From positions 4,092,501 through 4,156,500 of the forward strand of contig NC_133033.1 in assembly GCF_048771995.1 (NCBI RefSeq): DNA of 64,000 bases, given 5' to 3'. The notes below the pieces were generated by a model, which was not told the DNA's origin, did no database searches, and was given only the letters and a program-made list of their open reading frames with translations. The position numbers were made by a program, and so were the translations under genes. Below are positions 34,414 through 46,400 of this stretch, in pieces. The first letter of the stretch is position 1, and the number at the start of each line of letters is the position of its first letter. Source of the stretch: Taeniopygia guttata. Taxonomy: Eukaryota; Chordata; Aves; Passeriformes; Estrildidae.

Positions 34414-37400
34414 CTGGGCACACGTACAAAGAAAGGGAAAAACAAACAAAAAAAAGGGATTTCAGGTCTGGCTGAAACTTCTCTGGATAGGGGCTCCCTG
34501 CTCTAGGCCAGCCAGGCCCAGGCTGTTGGGATCAGGGCACTCTGAATCAGCATCACCCCAAACACCAACAGCTCTTTCTTGTCCATCTCAGCTGAACCCC
34601 CTGCCTTGGTTTCCCTTTCCCAAAGCACAGCTCACAGCTCTCTCTGCTGCAGCTTCCTTGCCTCTGACCAAAGCAGAGGGACAGAAGTCCCCTAATGCAG
34701 TGGGGTGTGGCAAGCACAGTTCTCTCCCTCTCAGGATTTTTCATAGAGGCGCACAGAGAGAAATGAAAGAGAAAACAATTTCTATTTCTGCTCCTTGTTC
34801 TTCTTATGTGGAATGTGTTTGGAGAATTGTTTCCTAGAGTGAGTGCTTGATTAGATTCTAGTGAGGATTGTTTGAGCCTGATGGTCAATCCAACCCACCT
34901 GTGGCTGGACTCTCCTGAGAGGGTCACAAGTTGTGTTAGAGTTAAAGTCAGAGAAAGTAGTATGTAGTTTTGGTATCCTCCTTTTATATAGTATATTAAT
35001 GTATTTTAGCATAGTTATAATAAAGAAATAATTCAGCCTTCTGAATTGAGTCAGACATCCTCATTTCTTCCCATTGGGTTTGCCTACATTTACAATAGTG
35101 GGGATGTGAAAAGTCCTTTTGGAGATGGGTCATTTCAAAGCTTTTTCATTACAGCACAGACTGAGTTGTCAGGAGCGGTCGATACTATGGATTATGGTGG
35201 TGCTCCTGAATGATGGGAATGCTTGATGGCTGTCATTTACTGTCGTTTTTTATTTACTCATCTGGCCTTCATGCCTGGCTTGGGCACTTTATTAATCCAG
35301 ACAGGGCAAATGGATGTGTGTGCTCTTACTTAGTGCTGGCTGGGAAGCTGCGTTTTCCATCTGCTGGAACATGGTGCTTTAAAAAAAAAAACATTTGTTC
35401 AGTCTTAAATGAGTTTTGCAACGTAAAACTTGACACTAAAAATTGCCCATGGGTTTAGAAGTGTGCCTGTCCCCACTGTTGCTAAAATCAAGGAGCACAG
35501 GGCTGGCTGGTCCAGTGCTCTGCTTTGGTGGCAGGTCCTGGGTTTCCCAAGCAAATTCCTGAGACTTGGAGACAACTTAAAGAACCTGAGCTTTTTAAAG
35601 AAACCCACTTCATAGTTGCTGAAGCAAAGCTTTGGCATTCAGCCTCACAAAGCATCTCCCCAGCTCTGCTCCAACTCCTTGTCTCATCACAGCTTTGATT
35701 CCCTGCTGGTGAGACCCCAGTGATGAGCCCACAGTTGAAGGCCTGGAGCTCTGCCTGGTGGAGCTGCTCTGAAGATGGATTTTTCTGCCAGCTTCATGTG
35801 CTGAGATTTAGATTTTTTTTTTTTTTTTTTTTTTTTGGTCATCATGAATCAGGACAAAAATATCCAGAGAGAACTGCAACTTTTTCTTGGAAATGAAAGA
35901 GCCTGTACTGACCCCAGCTTTTTTTTCTACCCACTTAACTTTTTAGGATAGTATAGAAAGTGACAAAGAAAACATAAATAAAAGCCTGTCACTTTGGAAA
36001 AACATATTTTTTCACCCCAAAATAGACACTCTAGTCAAAACCCCATCCCAGGAGGGGGTGGGAAAACTGGCAATGTAGCAATTTTTGACTAAAACAGCTT
36101 TTTTGCTGGCACGTTGTGTGAGCAGTTGCTTCACCTGAGCCTTTCCCCTCCCCGCCTGCTGAGGTTTGTGCTCTCCCCCTTGGAGCAGCCATCCTTAGTG
36201 GGATGCCACAAGCCCTCCAGAGGATTTCCTGGATTTAATCCAGCAATTAAACACACCCTCACTTCCACTATTCTATTTATATTAATAATTAATTATAGAA
36301 TGGTTTAGGTTGGAAGGGAACACCTCGTTCCAGCCCCTCTGCCATGGGCAGGGATAACTTCCATTATCCCAGGCTGCTCCAAGCCCTGTCCAACCCGACT
36401 TTGGACACTGCCTGGGATGGGACAACCTGTGCCAGGGCCTCACCACCCACACAGGGAAGATTTTCTTCTTGATATCTAACCTAACCCTTCTCTTTTTCAA
36501 TTTAAAGCCATTCCCCCATCTCCTGAGCTGCTCACCTCAGTGCCTTGCAGGGCTGCTGGGCATAACGCAGCAACAAAATCCAGAAGGGATTGATGTGTGG
36601 GTGGCAGGAGCTGTGGGTTTAGGCACGTGGATGGGGAAACCCATCCCCCTTTGAGCATCCCAAATCCTCTAAGCTGATAAGACCTGAAGAGCCTGCACTC
36701 CTCCAGCTTTGGTTTCTGGGCAGGACATGGGCAATAGATCACACTGCCTATAGCTTGTTATGGAATGTACAAATCTGGGGGCTCCTACACTCTTTGAGTA
36801 CTTCTTAAGAGTCAATTTTGACTGTTTTTTAGTTGCTAGTCTGTCATTGCTGCGGACTGCAGCCTCCTAGCCACCCCAGAGCCTCTGTTTCTAATCCAGA
36901 CACTGCTACATTAATCCCTGCTCTTTTAAGAGGGATCAGTACTCCTGGAGACATGGACCCAAAGTTTCTGTGGTCCTTCCTTGTCTGGGGGATGACACCA
37001 GAGCTCCCTTTCTCACCCCCTGTGTGACCCTACACAAGTGTCAGAGCTGCATCCAGAGCCAGGTTCTCCCTGCTGGCTGTGATGCCAAGGGACAGAGTGA
37101 CACAGGCACCTTTCCCCCTGCCCTGCCAGGGCTGGGCTCTCACCTGGGCGCTCGGTGTGCTGGCAGGCAGGTCCTCTGTAGCCAGGGCGGCACTGGCAGG
37201 AGCAGCTGTCACCCACCAGCACGGGCTCCCCGTTGTTGTGGCACGGCCCACAGCGGCAGGGGCTGAACTCCAGCAGAAACTCATCCACAGCCCTCTTCAG
37301 ATGCTGCATTTTGCTCTCCACGCTGCCCAGGTTGCTCCTGCGGAGGATTTCGTGGATGGGCTGCAGCTGCAGGGGATGGAGATGGATGGCATGGAAACCA

Positions 37401-40400
37401 TTTCAGCTGGGCATTGACTGGGATGCTGTGACATTGCTGGATAAATTCAGGACTCGGGGAAAAACTCATTTGTCTTCCTCGACAGCTGCATGAACATCAT
37501 GCAAATGTGTTGCTGCCCCAGCGAGGAGCCACCGTTCCAAAACCTTCCTCATCTTGGAGGTTTGTGTGGGATTGGCTTTTCTGGACATGCTTTGGGGTTT
37601 TAGCAGGGATTCGAATGATAAATTAAAACACCCCAGTAAGCCCATTTTTTTGACTGATTTCTTAGTGCTGTCACAATCCCTGAGATTCTTGCATGCTCTT
37701 TGGCTTTTTGAAGAAAATGTTTTGGTAAGAGCTTTGGACAGAGGGTATCATCAAAATTTATTGCCACCCTACCCCTTGCAGTGGCCAGCTTGTAAAATAT
37801 CCAGTAAATGCTGAGAATGAGGAATTTTGCCTATATATCTTTTGCCCTTTGATGTAGTGAAATAACACTGTCATCTACAGCTTTGGGAATGTAACTCACT
37901 CATCATATTTTCCAGCAGCACAATCCAGTTCCTATTTACCAGTCAGCAAAAGTAGTCCAGTTTTGGCAGCAATTATAACTTGCCCAACTGAATATTAACC
38001 TTTAATGAGTATTAAAGCTAAAAATTTGGGACTGTGTGAGGACACTTATTTACATTTGTCCATCAATGCAAACGCTCCCTGTCCAGGCCAGGAATTTGTT
38101 CCAGGGAAGAGCTGGGTGTCAGCTCACTGTGCAAGGCACTGTGAGAGTGATTTGTGGGGAGGATCAGGATCAGCTGAGCTTTGGGAAGAGCCCTTAGGCA
38201 AATTTGCACAAGCCTGGTTGACAAACTGAGGGGACTGCAGATAAGAGCTGCTGAAGTGCCCCTCTGGTTGCAGGGTCACTGCTCAGCTCTGGAGCAGAGA
38301 GGTCAGAGCATGGTTTACTGGAAAATAGAGAGGTCAGAGCATGGTTTACTGGAAAACTGCAAGAAATCTTGCCCAGACTTAATGGGAACTTGTGCAAAAA
38401 GGTGAATAACCTGCAGCTGGAACTGAAAGCACTTCTGTGTTATCAGATCTTTCTGCCACCAGCTGCTGCCCAGGAAGGTTTGCACAGTCCTTCTTGCCCT
38501 GCCAGTAACACAGATAATTCCCAAATCAATTTTCCCTCATCCCACTCTCTGTCAGAGCTTTCAGACCTGCTTTCAAATGAAGACAAGAGGGATAGAAGTG
38601 GCAGCATGTCCCTGCCCTGACAGAGATCCTTGCCCCACAATCTACAGCTTCTGCTGGAGCAGACTGGTGATGGGGTACTTGGGTCCTGTTGACCACAGCT
38701 GAGGAGTTGTGGCCACCCCCTCATGCCTCTGCCAGTTCTACCCTGGATTATTTGTTTGTAGGATCACTCCTCTCTGTCCCTTTCCATCCCTTCTTCTTGC
38801 ACTCATCTCCTCCCACCCCAGAAACCCTATAAGGTGCTTCTATAAGTGATCTTCTCATTTTATGGGGCATCCAGTGAAACAAAGGGAGACTAGAGCCTGG
38901 CTGATTTTTATGGCCTTCTTTTTGGAGTGTGGAGAAAGACAAGACCCACCTGACAAAGTAGCCAGGAGCTCCCTGCTCAGAGAACTCCTGGAGGGGGGCT
39001 GTCTTTGCAGAGCTTTTCCTGGGTAACAAAACACCTTCCCCAGCCCCCTGTGAGTCCTCTGCTTATACAGGAGGGCAGACAGCATCAGGGAGAATACCAG
39101 GGATGAATATAGCTGCATTTCATTGTGAAGCTGTTGGGGAGCACATCAGGAACTTAACGTGGCACTAATCCAGCATTAAGCTCCTTGTCTGTCTCCCTGT
39201 GGTTGCAGTCAGTGGGAGATGTACTCCCCATTGTGAAATGAATAAGAGGTTACCAGATCAGTGGCCCATTACATTTAATCTTGTTCTGTGATGGGATCAC
39301 AATAAAAATACGAAATGATCTGCTCGACTACACTTTCATTCCTTAGAGCAGCAGAGTTTCTTCAGCTGCAGAAAAGCCTTACCTGGAAATCAATAACAGC
39401 AGGATTATATTTTAATGACCTGCCCCAGTGACGATACATTTTGCCATCCCAACTCTTCAGGAGCCCTCCACTGTAACTGGTATCTCCCCCTCTAATCCGG
39501 GGAATAATATCTTCCACAACTGCACCGTGGCTCTCAGCATCTGCAGAGTTGAATTGCACACGTATTATTCAGCTGCTGTTTCCACACAGGCTCCAGAAGC
39601 TGCTCAGTGGAGGTGAGATCAATGGTGCAGGGGCTGCCTCCCGGGATCAATGTGAGCTCAGGGCTTGTGGGGTGAGCCCACAAGTTGAGCATCCCAAATC
39701 CTCTAAGCTGATAAGACCTGAAGAGCCTGCACTCCTCCAGCTTTGGTTTCTGGGCAGGACATGGGCAATAGATCACACTGCCTATAGCTCGTTATGGAAT
39801 GTACAAATCTGGGAGCTCCTACCATCTTTGAGTACTTCTTAAGAGTCAATTTTGACTGTTTTTTAGTTGCCAGTCTGTCATTGCTGTGGACTGCAGCCTC
39901 CTAGCCACCCCTTGTGTGACCCTACACGAACCTCTGTGCCCAAGTGACCAACCCAAGTGACCCAAGGAGCCTCCACAGACCCCTGCCCTGCTGCTGTACC
40001 AGTGTCCAGGAGTCCTTTCTGTTTGCAGTCAGAGTGTGTCAGAGCTGCACCCAGACCCAGGCTCTCCCTGCTGGCTGTGATGCCAAGGGACAGAGTGACA
40101 CAGGCACTTATCTCCTCGATGCTGACGGCTGCAAAGCAGAAAGTAGACAGGTAAATTGAGTGACTCGTGATGTTGTTTTGCTACTTCTCTTTTCTGTCAT
40201 TGAAGAAAAGATTCAGTTACTTTCATGGCTTCTATTTTGAAGACAAAAGCTATTCTGGGCAGAGGACAGTGCAAAACCCCAATATTTTATTGGGGTGTAT
40301 TGGGCCTATCATATAATAGGTGTAAAAATTGTTTCCTTAGAAAATATTAGAAGAAAGTAAAAATCTTAAGGCTTCAGGCACAAATGTCCCTGTTTGATCT

Positions 40401-43400
40401 ATATATTTAACAACAAACTTTGATTGTTTTCACAGACTAACTCATAGCTACGGTAAAGCCAGGAAGAGCAGCTGAAATCAATAGATCCTCACTAATTTTC
40501 CTAAATTCAGGATCTGACCCACCCATTAATGGCTTGAGCAGCACCTCAAGGACTACCTTAGAAAAGGTGTGTGTGCTGAGAGCTGCCAGAGCTTTCCTGC
40601 CTGCTGCTGCCGGCACCACCACATAGATCATGAAAATATGTAACTGGAGAGCCATGAAGTGACTGCAGAGGGGAGAAGGGAGCTAATGAGGTGGTTTCAC
40701 CAAGGTAAGCAATGTGCATATTTCATACAGCCTGGTTTTATGTAAGCACTTCAGTCTACTGCAAATATAAGACAGTCCTCTTCAGTAGTTAAAAAGCCCA
40801 TTGATTTCAGTAAATGCGGGTATTGTAAGTAATAGGTAACTTTTATATTGCTCTTTTTTTTTGTCAAGAGGACTTTAAAGTGTTTTCCAAAGAAGCCTGG
40901 TGATCCATAGCATGGTTTTGAAAGGAGGCACAGAGGTCAGTGGGGTTTGTGTGTTGGGGTTTAATGGTTTGAAGTTTAAACCTCTGTCCAAGTCCCACCC
41001 TGGAGCACTGTCTGCTGAACAGCCTCGCCTCAGAACTGGAGAGCAGGGCCTTGCTTGTGTTTAAAATATTGCTGGAATGCTCGTGGCTCTGGTTTTGTGG
41101 AGTTATGGGATGGTCTGGGTTAAAAGGGACCTTTAAGGGCCATCTGGTCCAGCTCCTCTCCCTCATGGGCAGGGACATCTTCAACTACACAAGTTTGTTC
41201 AGATCCCTGTCCAACCTGGCCTTGAATGTGTCCAGGGATGGGACATCCACCACTTCTCCAGGCAACTTGTGCCAGTGTTTCACCAACCTCATTGTAAAAC
41301 ATGCCTTCTTTAATCTACATTGACCCTCTTTTAGTTAAAAACCACCACCCCTTGTCCTGTCACAACAGGCCCTGATTAAAACCTGTCTTTCTGATGTCTT
41401 TTAAGCACTGGGAGGCTGCAGTGAAGTTTCACTGAAGCCTTTTCTTGTCCAGGCTGAACAACCTAAATTCACTCAGCCTTTTCCCATAGGAGAGGTTCTC
41501 CACTCCTCTGATCTAAGCTTTGTGGCCTCCTCTGGACTTGCCCCACCAGTTCCACGTCTCTCCAGTGCTGGGGACCCCAGAGCTGGATGCAACAGTGCAC
41601 ATGGGGCCTCAGCAGAGGGGCAGAATGCCCTTCCATCACCTGCACGTGGGGACCTCGTGAGGTTCCCAAGGGCTCAGGGCTTGTCCAGGTCCCTCTGGGA
41701 TGTCACCTGAAAATTGTTCCCTTCTGGGGCACAGATCTGTTCCTTGGCCTGGTGGATCCATACCCTGCTTAGGTACTCAGCATCCTGAGAAATGGGCTGC
41801 AGGTCCTGCCTCCAGACTGGTGAGAGCTGAAACACGCTCCAGACTGGAGGTGGGAACTGCATCCCACTGCAAAACTGGGCCCTTGAGAAAGATTTAAACG
41901 TGCAGCACTCAATTACTCGCACTAAACTGTTCAACAGTTGTAAACACAGTGGGTAAAGTTCACTCACCCAAAGCAACGTGAGCGATTGCTTATCTTGGTG
42001 CTGGAGTGCCATAAAATTAAACTTGAGGAACACCCTGATTAATTGATTTGCCATGGTTCCCGTTGAGTAATTATGTTCAGCGAGGGGCTGTCGATACCGT
42101 TCTCTATTGGTCGTGGCAAGATCGGGTCTTGATAAATGAAAAGTGGTTATCACTGCAAAAGGGTGGCCTCAGTAAATATTAGTGCTCGAGGGGGGAGCCC
42201 TGGTAGGGTTTTTTTTTTTTGTTTTATATGATATAATTTGCGATAGTTAAATGTGCTCGAGTGATAAGATTTACTGCTGCATTTTGAATTAATCAGAATA
42301 TATGAAGACTCTTTCTAATTTACTCCGTGCATAATGTTCCTCCCATAAATGTTCTTGTAATGTGTGAACACATTATACTGTTTTCTGCTAAATAATAGAA
42401 CCATAACAATCTATTTTAAAAACGAGTAATGAAAAATATTGATGGCAGAGCAACGAGGGACCTTGCTCTGACATATGTATTTATTTCACTCATGACCACA
42501 TCCATATAAGCCCTTGCAGCCTGAAAGCTGGGAATGGGTCTGGCAGCAAACCTGCAGCCCTAAGCTCTGCAGTGAGCTGTGGATAGCTAAACAGAGGAGG
42601 TGATTTCATTTTCAAAATTCAGTTTTCCTAAATGCTCAAATGCCAGATGCTCAGTGACCACCTAAGCTGTGTCTCATTTAGGGAGGACTCAGCCAAGGGA
42701 TCTTTTTCCTGACTTTGTGCTTTAGTCACTGGGCTATATAAAAAAAGGATATTTTGTGTTCCAGAGCATTTAGCCAGCAGCCTCGTGGGCTGGGTGGGCC
42801 CTCAGGGTGCAGTGGTCGTGCTCAGCCCTGTGGGGACTCAGTGATGCATCTGCCGAGCTCCAGACTCATCTTAGGAATCTCTAATTTTAAGACTTGAGCA
42901 CTTATATCCTGATCCTAACCATTCTTCGGGGAAGGAGGATAATCCTCTTGCAAACACAGCCTCCAAGCATGGCTGTGATCAACATTAGAGAAATCAGGGT
43001 TTTTTTTTTTTACTAAATGCTTTCAGACAGTGGCATATCAGACACTGCAGGTGGGTCCTTCTGGGTCAGCACTGTGTGACACAGAGCACTGCTGGCTTTG
43101 TCAGGGTGGACTTTCTGGCAAAGCCTGGATTAGATGAAAATTACAGAATGGTGCTGCATTAGAATGAAAATTACGTCTCTACTGGGGTGCATTTTTGTCT
43201 TTTGCTGGACTTCAGTATCCTTCTCTCCTAAGATAAGGCATCTCATAGCAGTAAATCTCCTTACATACAGAGAAAGCACAAGATAAAGCAAAATAATAGC
43301 CTCCCTCCACATGCTCTTGATTAATTCTTCCTCTGAAATTGGCAGTCTGCTTCCTGAAGACTTGCTTGCCAAGACCTTGTTCACTTCTATATCACTCACC

Positions 43401-46400
43401 CTTCAAAGTGAAGGAGTAATTTGAAGAGGCATCATGTTTCCAAACATTAGAGGTTCAGGAACTTGCTGAAAATTCTCCCAATCAGTAATTTCTTGTGGAA
43501 AAATTGGCATGGTTAATTTGCAGTATGGAGTGCATAGTTATGCTGATGGGACCAAACCATTTCAGACCAGGGATAAAATCTGGGGCAGAACCATGAAAAT
43601 TATTGAAATTACTGAAATTACAGCAATTTGCCCCTGTTGTCCAAGATCTCAATTTCCTTCTTCATCAGTGTCTGGCCTGGAGTTACCAAGGCAGTGGTGC
43701 CCTCAGCACAGCAGAGTGATGGCCCTTAGGGGAAATGGGATCTATTGCATTGTTGACACCTTTACAAAAGTTGTCAACCTGGTTATTGAGCCATATTATT
43801 GTTCTGTATCTCAGGTTTTTGATTAGGAAAAATGTTACATTTTTGACTTGCTAGCAATGGCAATTCTCACACTCTCAGCGTCTGCAGTGGGTGTTTTATC
43901 TAACTGAGATTTACAGGTAGGGTCCTCCAGCCTCATACACTCCAATTTGTTGAGAAGTGGAGCTAACAGGGGTTTGTTAGTCTCCAGATGTGACACTAAG
44001 CAGAGTGAAGTGGCAGAGGTATTGCTGAGTGCAGTGCAGTATTTCCATTTACAGAAAACTGTGGCCCTCACTGCAAACAGGCTGAAATGTGAGAGGGCTG
44101 ATTTGCTAAACTCAGGGTGGCTTTGCAGCCTTCAAGCATTCATGGTGAACAAAGATGACAAGAAATAGGAGAAAAGTAGCAAGTGACACTGAAGAAATGG
44201 GGAAAATAATGCTCAGGTTCCTTCCTTAATGACCAAACCCTCACCCAGGTACTTCTAAAATCAGAGCAGGAAGCACATTTGGTGACACTCAAGCTAATCC
44301 CAAGCCACGTGGCCAGTAGTGCCACCAGGTTGGAAATACCAGGTTCAAAGCAGAAAGCTTAGAACAGAGGATATATTTTGATTTTCTGACCTTTTCTTCG
44401 CATTTCCTCCTTATTGATGACAAGGATGTACTCAAAGACACCCCCCATGGTGCCAGATGTCATGAAGTGGGTGCCGTAGTCGTTGATGAATTTGGCATAC
44501 ATGCCATAGTTGTAGGTGTCTGGGAGGTCCTGCAGGGAGAGCAGCACATCTTCATCCAAAACAACGTTGTCCCTTCTCATCTTGAAGCGGGCTGTCTGCA
44601 CCTTGGTCACAGCTCTAATGAATCCAACCTCCTGCAGGTAAAGGAAAGAGGAGCTGCAGTCAACATTCATTTAAACAAATGAATTTATAGTCTTTAGGCT
44701 TGCAGGGGAAAGGCTGAGTCTCTGACAGTCAATACATTTATGAAAACAAGCCTGATTTTAAATGAAATAATGTAATTATCTTTTTAATGTCTCTTTCTGA
44801 TGTGCTGTGGAGGTGGAGGGCCTTGGGGGGGCTGGATACTACAGGGGTATTATTGATGTGTGAATATGATCAGAGTTGGGCTCCACATAATTCCCCTCCA
44901 TTCTCCATTTCTGCAATTTCTTTTTCTGGTTTCCTTTCCATATTGTTTGCCTCCTTTTTGCTTTTTTCACAAACTCAATGAGTGGCAGAGCACAAGGGTC
45001 AAGCCCAGACCAGCAGAGGGGAGATTCCCTGGCCAGGAAGATGCTGACAGAGGGAGAATTTCCTGGATATACCACCAGGTGCAAGGCTCCACCTCTGTAT
45101 TTGCCATTGCTTTGGACAAGTCTCCACTGCAACATGAGCAACCCTTTAAATGATTCCTCCAATAACTGATCATCATTTAGCTGCAAGCATCATGTGAGTC
45201 TGGACAAGGGCACAGTAAATACTGTAATGGTACTCATTTCAAACAGCTTTTAAGGACATTTTAACTCGGAGAACCATCAAAGTAATTCTTCTTTATTGTT
45301 TTCTGTCAGCGGCCCGGAGAGAAGCTGGGATGGGGCACAGTAAATGTGGGAAATACCAGCACTCATGTTATTAGATTGGAAAGAGGTCATCACTTCCAGT
45401 CCATGATGCAAACCCTCTGTGAGAAGTACACCCTATTATCAGGTGCTATTTTTTCAGCGTGGTATTTTAACCTCCTGTAAAAAGTAGCCCATTTCCCTGT
45501 CACGAGGCAGCTCGTATTAATTTGAGCAAGATATATTTGCTACTAGAGATCATTCCTTGAGGATAATTGTTTTGATCAGCATCTTGATATTCCCTCCTCC
45601 CTCATCGTCACTTTCAAGCATTTTTTTATTTATGTGCTTAATGTAGCCATGAAACAGGATGGGGTGAGATGACATGTGCCGTGGCACTCCGTAATTCAAT
45701 TTTATTCCCACTCCCTGTTTGCTAAAACATACCAAGAACAGCAAACAGGATTCCTAACGATCATACATTTGCAATTACATGAACAAATTAAGGTACAATT
45801 ACCCTGTGTTAAAAAATGCAATTGAGAGGATAAACTGACATAAGTTACAGCCAGACCATGCGATGCACAGATGATGCGACTGGAGCAGATGCATCACTGA
45901 ATTGGTTGGGTCTTTTTTTTTTACCTTTGCATCATATTGTGTGAAATTCTTCAGGGATCCTTTGCCACCTGATAAAGTGAGGCCCAGGTTTAACATGAGA
46001 TCTGCACCTCCAGGCCCAATTCCAATGGTGAAGCCTGTTGTTTTGGATTTGTCACTTTTAAGGGCGTCAAGCAGGTCCTTTGAATCATCATAAAACTCAA
46101 AAGCAAATCCAGAATCAGCATGGGCCTAAAATGAAAGGAGTAGACATTAATTTTTCAGGTGCTTCCCTTCCTTTTTAATCTCTATTTCTTAAAGGAATAC
46201 CACTGTTAAAGCCCATGGTGCTCCTGACAGCACCAGCACTGACTTCACTGAATGTGGAATAAGGAATTAAGTCCTGAGCTATTTCATTTTGAAATATGTG
46301 AGAAATGTGGATAAAGCCAAGCATTTTGCTTCTCCCATCTCCAAGCAGGGGAAAGGTTTGTGTTTAGCCACTCAAAGCCAGGGCTGGTAATGGTACCTAT

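Noticed and set aside
37013-37321. Possible extra C8A exon made of exon 10 plus the copied exon 8 fragment
   Set aside because: The fragment lacks splice sites and the frame after the exon 10 donor does not match the exon 8 frame.
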